Shown here one piece after another: positions 62,502 to 64,000 of a stretch of 64,000 nucleotides of DNA. Source of the stretch: Roseiarcus sp963833955 (lineage in GTDB: Bacteria > Pseudomonadota > Alphaproteobacteria > Rhizobiales > Beijerinckiaceae); assembly GCA_963833955.1 (NCBI GenBank), contig CAWHZY010000016.1, forward strand, positions 3,006-67,005. Reading direction: 5' to 3'. The position numbers were made by a program, and so were the translations under genes. The notes under the pieces are model-generated. The model made no database searches, was not told the DNA's origin, and was given only the letters and a program-made list of their open reading frames with translations. Each line of letters starts with the position of its first letter. Within the stretch, counting starts at the first letter, position 1.

Positions 62502-62994
62502 AGGGCAAACGCGCGAGCTGTTGCACCCGAACGGACGGTTCTACAACATTTTGCGCTCGGCTTGCTCCGCGCACAAGTTTACACGCAGCAATGATTTCAA
62601 GGCCTTACCTGCGCTTTTGCGCAACTTTGCAACTTTGTTAAATTCTTTCTCGCTCTCCAGCGTGCGCACGGCCTAGAGTTGTCCTCCTCCGTCCTCGTCA
62701 TCAACACGCTTCCACTCCGAGTTCGACCATCGCCAAGCCTAGCTTGGATTTCGTATTTTTGCAAGCGGTTTCTTATGTTATTTGTTTTCCAGACATAAGG
62801 CTTCTGCCTGAACTCACCTCGATCCCATCACAAAGGACCTCACACAAGGATCGCATGCTTGATCTGCAACGCGGTTTTGGCCAGCGTGAGGTGCGAGTGC
62901 AAAGAATCAAGAATTTCGCACCAGGCAAAACCGCCGATACGGTTCCCTTGGCTGCCGAAAGAACCCTCATGTTGGGACGCGGCTATAGCTATCG
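62502..62994. other. AT-richer intergenic region with one doubtful small ORF
   Basis: About 490 bases, richer in A+T than the surroundings. An ATG at 62855 with AAGGA upstream opens a 60-codon frame to 63037 (MLDLQRGFGQREVRVQRIKN...), but it resembles no family and overlaps the minus-strand gene at 62995. I see no tRNA, terminator or repeat here. Confidence 0.35.
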
Positions 62995-63204
62995 TCATTG
63001 GGGTGCAGAGTCACGAGGGCTAGACGCCCGGCTCTGACGCAACTCTTCCGTCAGCCCCGCGACCTTCCGCTCTAACCGATCGATCCGGTCTTGGGTGTAA
63101 TCGAAGCTTGTATACTCGAGCGCTTGGAGCCAAGCGCCGACGCTAGCCACGAAGCGCCAAAGTTTTCCCCGCTTGGGAACCAGATTGTTTGCTATGTCGG
63201 TCAT
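62995..63204 (-). CDS. Small protein of unknown function with C-terminal coiled coil
   Basis: A 69-residue protein. AAGGAG stands seven bases before ATG 63204, the strongest ribosome site in this part of the window. A globular-looking start (NNLVPKRGKLWRFVASVGAWLQALEYTSFDYTQDRI) is followed by a short heptad-like helix (RIDRLERKVAGLTEELRQ). No signal peptide or membrane span. Possibly a conserved alphaproteobacterial hypothetical; I cannot name a family. Confidence 0.7.
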   Translation of the reverse strand: MTDIANNLVPKRGKLWRFVASVGAWLQALEYTSFDYTQDRIDRLERKVAGLTEELRQSRASSPRDSAPQ

Positions 63205-63309
63205 CGAAGGGCTCCTTGTTGCGCGAACCGGGCTCTAAAGAGCGCCGAGCCCTCTGGTCTGTTCGGGAGAGAAGCGCCTGGCGAGGACCCCCCGTGGCGT
63301 GCACTGCCC

Positions 63310-64000
63310 TCAGAATTGTGACCAACCCCCGTCGACCGGCAGTTCGGCGCCGGTCGTGAAGGTCGCGTCGAACGCGAGGAAGAGGACGGCCTTGGCGATT
63401 TCCTCCGTGGTCCCCCAGCGCTTCATGGGAACCATGCCCTTCATCTGCTCCTTCATCTGGGCGATCGTGTCTTCGTCGAGGCCCATCTTGCTCAAGATCG
63501 GCGTGTCGGTGGGGCCCGGCGACACCGCGTTGACGCGAATCTCCAGAGGTACAAGCTCAGTGGCGAGCACCCGAGCGAAGGATCGCAAGGCAGCCTTGGC
63601 GGCTGCGTAGGTGGCGTTGCCGGGCATTCCCTTGACGTTGGCGATCGAGGTCGTGAGCACGACTGAGCCTCCCCGATTGATCAGCGGCGCAAGCTCCTGG
63701 ACCGCGAAAAAGGGGCCCTTGGCGTTCACGTTGAACATCTCGTCGTAGACCTCCTCGGTCACGCTCCCGAGAGGCGCTCGAATGCTGAACCCGGCGTTGA
63801 CGAAGAGCAGGTCGACGGTGTCGAACTCGGTCTTCACCCGAGCGGCGAGGGCGTCGATGCCCGTCAACGAGCGCGCGTCGCTCGAAACCACGATGGCGTC
63901 AGTCCCAAGCTCCTGCTGCGCCAAGTCCAGGCCGGCCTGCGAGCGACCTGTCACCAGAACGCGCGCGCCTCCATCGAGGAGCATCTGCGAATTCCGCGCG
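63310..64000 (-). CDS. Short-chain dehydrogenase/reductase, 5'-truncated by window edge
   Basis: The gene runs off the right edge, so the TGxxxGxG cofactor loop is missing. Visible are VLVTGRS, a DAR-type acidic segment, LLFVNAGFS (family NAG), the Ser in VVLTTSIANVKG, the catalytic YAAAK and NAVSPGPTDTPIL. The end reads GAELPVDGGWSQF, typical of classical NAD(P)-dependent SDRs that oxidise or reduce small alcohols and ketones. Substrate not assignable. Confidence 0.88.
   Translation of the reverse strand, partial: ARNSQMLLDGGARVLVTGRSQAGLDLAQQELGTDAIVVSSDARSLTGIDALAARVKTEFDTVDLLFVNAGFSIRAPLGSVTEEVYDEMFNVNAKGPFFAVQELAPLINRGGSVVLTTSIANVKGMPGNATYAAAKAALRSFARVLATELVPLEIRVNAVSPGPTDTPILSKMGLDEDTIAQMKEQMKGMVPMKRWGTTEEIAKAVLFLAFDATFTTGAELPVDGGWSQF

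Overview
The window is GC-rich (roughly 60-65% by eye). The translated proteins look alphaproteobacterial, most likely Hyphomicrobiales and perhaps Beijerinckiaceae/Methylocystaceae. Pointers are the infC start, the 6S RNA beside 5-formyl-THF cyclo-ligase, BtaA/BtaB betaine-lipid genes, a cyclase-TPR protein and PEP carboxylase. The genus is inference; no search was run.

Layout. (1) 1-8036: a carbohydrate locus (mannitol-dehydrogenase-type enzyme cut by the window edge, RpiR regulator, two Gfo/Idh/MocA oxidoreductases). The second oxidoreductase is read in frame into a Ppx/GppA phosphatase; rlmJ and a nitronate-monooxygenase-like gene follow. (2) 8037-9478: a decayed IS701-family element with perfect 16-bp inverted repeats and a CTAG target duplication. 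(3) 9718-26100, minus strand: three consecutive ribose-type ABC sugar importers, each with binding protein, double ATPase and two permeases. Between them lie a metallo-beta-lactamase-fold hydrolase and fragments of a Gfo/Idh/MocA gene and a permease. A serine beta-lactamase-like hydrolase and a GH88-like glycosidase follow. (4) 29020-35427: a RidA remnant, an unknown-protein/alpha-beta-hydrolase/SnoaL operon, a MalEFG-type importer with a frameshift in each gene, and an ATPase remnant. (5) 35428-50127: MFS (Fsr-like), infC, cyclase-TPR, Nudix pseudogene, decamer repeats, comM/yifB, hybrid histidine kinase, proB, ClC channel and a frameshifted ppc. (6) 50509-53264: vsr beside a chimeric cytosine-methyltransferase remnant, glucokinase, and scrambled IS110 pieces forming a 71-bp perfect inverted repeat. 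(7) 53335-64000: a secreted small protein, ubiA, btaA-btaB, a DUF445 protein, 6S RNA, frameshifted 5-FCL, ymdB-like, gph, small unknown ORFs, tRNA-Glu, a glutamine amidotransferase, and an SDR cut by the window end.

How it fits together. Regions 1-4 read as a sugar/polyol uptake and oxidation island, with glucokinase further along. It is partly decaying: fragments of ABC, Gfo/Idh/MocA and RidA genes and two broken insertion sequences lie among intact operons. The rest is core metabolism and translation.

Caution. At least six otherwise well-conserved genes carry single-base indels, mostly +1, including ppc and 5-FCL, which are rarely pseudogenes. Uncorrected sequencing error is therefore a serious alternative to decay.
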